64,000 nt of DNA from Lactarius indigo (Eukaryota; Basidiomycota; Agaricomycetes; Russulales; Russulaceae), in contig JAFKAC010000005.1 of assembly GCA_025766275.1 (NCBI GenBank), positions 1,426,001 to 1,490,000 of the forward strand. The letters are read 5' to 3'. The notes under the pieces were generated by a model. The model was not told the DNA's origin. It did not search any database and worked only from the letters and a program-made list of their open reading frames with translations. Within the stretch, counting starts at the first letter, position 1; the number at the start of each line of letters is the position of its first letter. Shown in pieces: positions 63,178 through 64,000 of the stretch. A program made the translations under genes and the position numbers.

Positions 63178-63185
63178 TATATAAG
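63178..63185 (+). promoter_or_regulatory. TATA box (TATATAAG) of the small gene
   Basis: TATATAAG lies about 70 bases upstream of a well-formed intron in the 5' leader, at the right place for a start of transcription near 63210. Confidence 0.5.
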
Positions 63186-63251
63186 GTGACTGGGAGTACT
63201 TTTCGCATTTGCCCCTTTGCCCCTTTCCTTTTCCCCTCCCGGCCTCTGCAG

Positions 63252-63302
63252 GTAAGTGGTATTTCGTCTTACTTAAATTCAGCTAATGTCCCTCTTCCGC
63301 AG
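63252..63302 (+). other. Probable 5' UTR intron
   Basis: CTGCAG/GTAAGT donor, a GCTAATG branch-like site and a TTCCGCAG acceptor define a 51-base intron 63 bases before the ATG of the small gene. Confidence 0.6.
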
Positions 63303-63365
63303 CCACCTTGGCACTCAGCGATCTAAACACCCGACCCCTCCTCTATCGTCACTTTAAAACATAAA

Positions 63366-63590
63366 ATGCCCAAATCCTCAGCATCAAGCACGACTGGCTC
63401 TGATGCATCGTCCGGCCCCAAGACAAATTATGCGTACACCAAGCCCTACGGTGGCATGAAAGGGTTTATGGAGTGTCACGGGTTAAAGCTGTGGAATGAT
63501 GACGACGTCCAAGAGGCGAAGGCCATCCTCGATAAATACAGGGAGATGGACGCCGCCGCTGCGGAGGAAGATAAAGTCAACAGCAAGTAA
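63366..63590 (+). CDS. Small hypothetical protein, 74 residues
   Basis: Single-exon frame MPKSSASSTTGSDASSG with a central block NYAYTKPYGGMKGFMECHGLKLW, then NDDDVQEAKAILDKYREMDAAAAEE. I do not know a function; the Tyr/Gly-rich block followed by a short acidic helix looks conserved rather than random. A TATA box and a clean leader intron upstream support a real gene. The N-terminus is Ser-rich and there is no signal peptide or membrane segment. Confidence 0.65.
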   Translation: MPKSSASSTTGSDASSGPKTNYAYTKPYGGMKGFMECHGLKLWNDDDVQEAKAILDKYREMDAAAAEEDKVNSK

Positions 63591-64000
63591 ATGGAGGGTA
63601 GAGTCCCAAAAGAGTAGCCAATTGAAAAACGGGACAAGGATGGCCCATGTACACGCCTTGCATGACAGTAGGACGGGGTTGCGTTCTCGTAGTGTTCTCG
63701 TATGTTGTACGTTACTGGCCCACCCGGAGCCCAGAAATCGGGATTTCTTCCAAAACAGCGAAAAAAAAAAACGAATTATGTGTTGTACTGTTGAAAAAAA
63801 TTCGGTTGCCTGTCTTACTGGTTGCGTACATCGCCGCCGGGCCGTCTATCTCTCTTGACTTGGTCCTTTCCACCTGGCTAGACCCTTCCTATCTTATTTT
63901 CTTCCAGTACCGATATCGTCTCTGAGAAGTATGATTCTCACAGCCTGAAGTCATTCGACATTCGTCTGATTCGTAAATGGTTCTTCTCGCTGGTCCTCTC
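63591..64000. other. 3' flank, no gene seen
   Basis: The flank follows the small gene. It contains A-rich runs near 63760-63800 and no coding motif before the window ends. Confidence 0.4.

Larger units (their letters stand above)
61164..63365. other. Gene-poor, pyrimidine-rich region
   Basis: From about 61.7 to 62.8 kb the plus strand is strongly C/T-rich with many short frames and stops, so no coding call is possible. A short minus-strand frame at 61245-61466 has no recognised motif. The right end is the promoter and leader of the small gene. Confidence 0.4.

Overview
The window is nuclear DNA of a filamentous basidiomycete, most likely an Agaricomycete. Coding sequence is packed on both strands and interrupted by many introns of about 50-60 bases with GT...AG ends. 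Recognisable products are fungal: a DASH kinetochore subunit, alternative oxidase, peroxin 8-like protein, a DeSI-thioredoxin-PUL fusion, and two STAND/NLR receptors (Goodbye-NACHT-ankyrin and C2-NACHT-WD40) of the kind expanded in mushrooms. All assignments come from reading translated exons by eye; no database search was run.

Layout. 1-10 kb: DUO1 (-), an F-box/TPR protein (+), the Goodbye-NACHT-ankyrin receptor (-), then a gene-poor stretch. 10.9-18 kb: derlin (+), a low-complexity hypothetical protein (-), mitochondrial CDP-DAG synthase TAM41 (-), ER glucosyltransferase ALG6 (-). 18.4-28.3 kb: a kinase pseudogene, the CHL1 helicase (-) divergent from DNA polymerase alpha subunit B (+), the Golgi protein GRASP (+), then a dispersed repeat and a broken partial copy of CHL1. 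28.5-36.8 kb: CLYBL-like lyase (-), spliceosome factor CWF19 (-), divergent from spliceosome helicase PRP2 (+). 38.9-41 kb: a DUF427 protein (-) and a mitochondrial carrier (+). 42.6-55 kb: a single-pass membrane protein (-), a DUF952 protein (-), a Pex8-like peroxin (+), DeSI-Trx-PUL (+), carnitine acetyltransferase (+), alternative oxidase (+). 55.6-61.2 kb: the C2-NACHT-WD40 receptor (+). The rest holds a small 74-residue conserved-looking gene near 63.4 kb.

Functional groupings: two divergent pairs join genes of the same process (CHL1/POLA2 in replication and cohesion; CWF19/PRP2 in splicing). TAM41, the carrier, carnitine acetyltransferase, CLYBL and alternative oxidase are mitochondrial; the Pex8-like gene and a carnitine acetyltransferase ending in a weak PTS1 point to peroxisomal acetyl-unit traffic. 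The two receptors are the likely self/non-self or pathogen-sensing genes.

Caution: between about 35.8 and 52 kb, six genes carry at least 13 apparent one-base insertions that break otherwise well conserved frames, while genes on either side read cleanly. This looks more like locally poor sequence than gene decay. I saw no rRNA, tRNA, CRISPR array or intact transposon.
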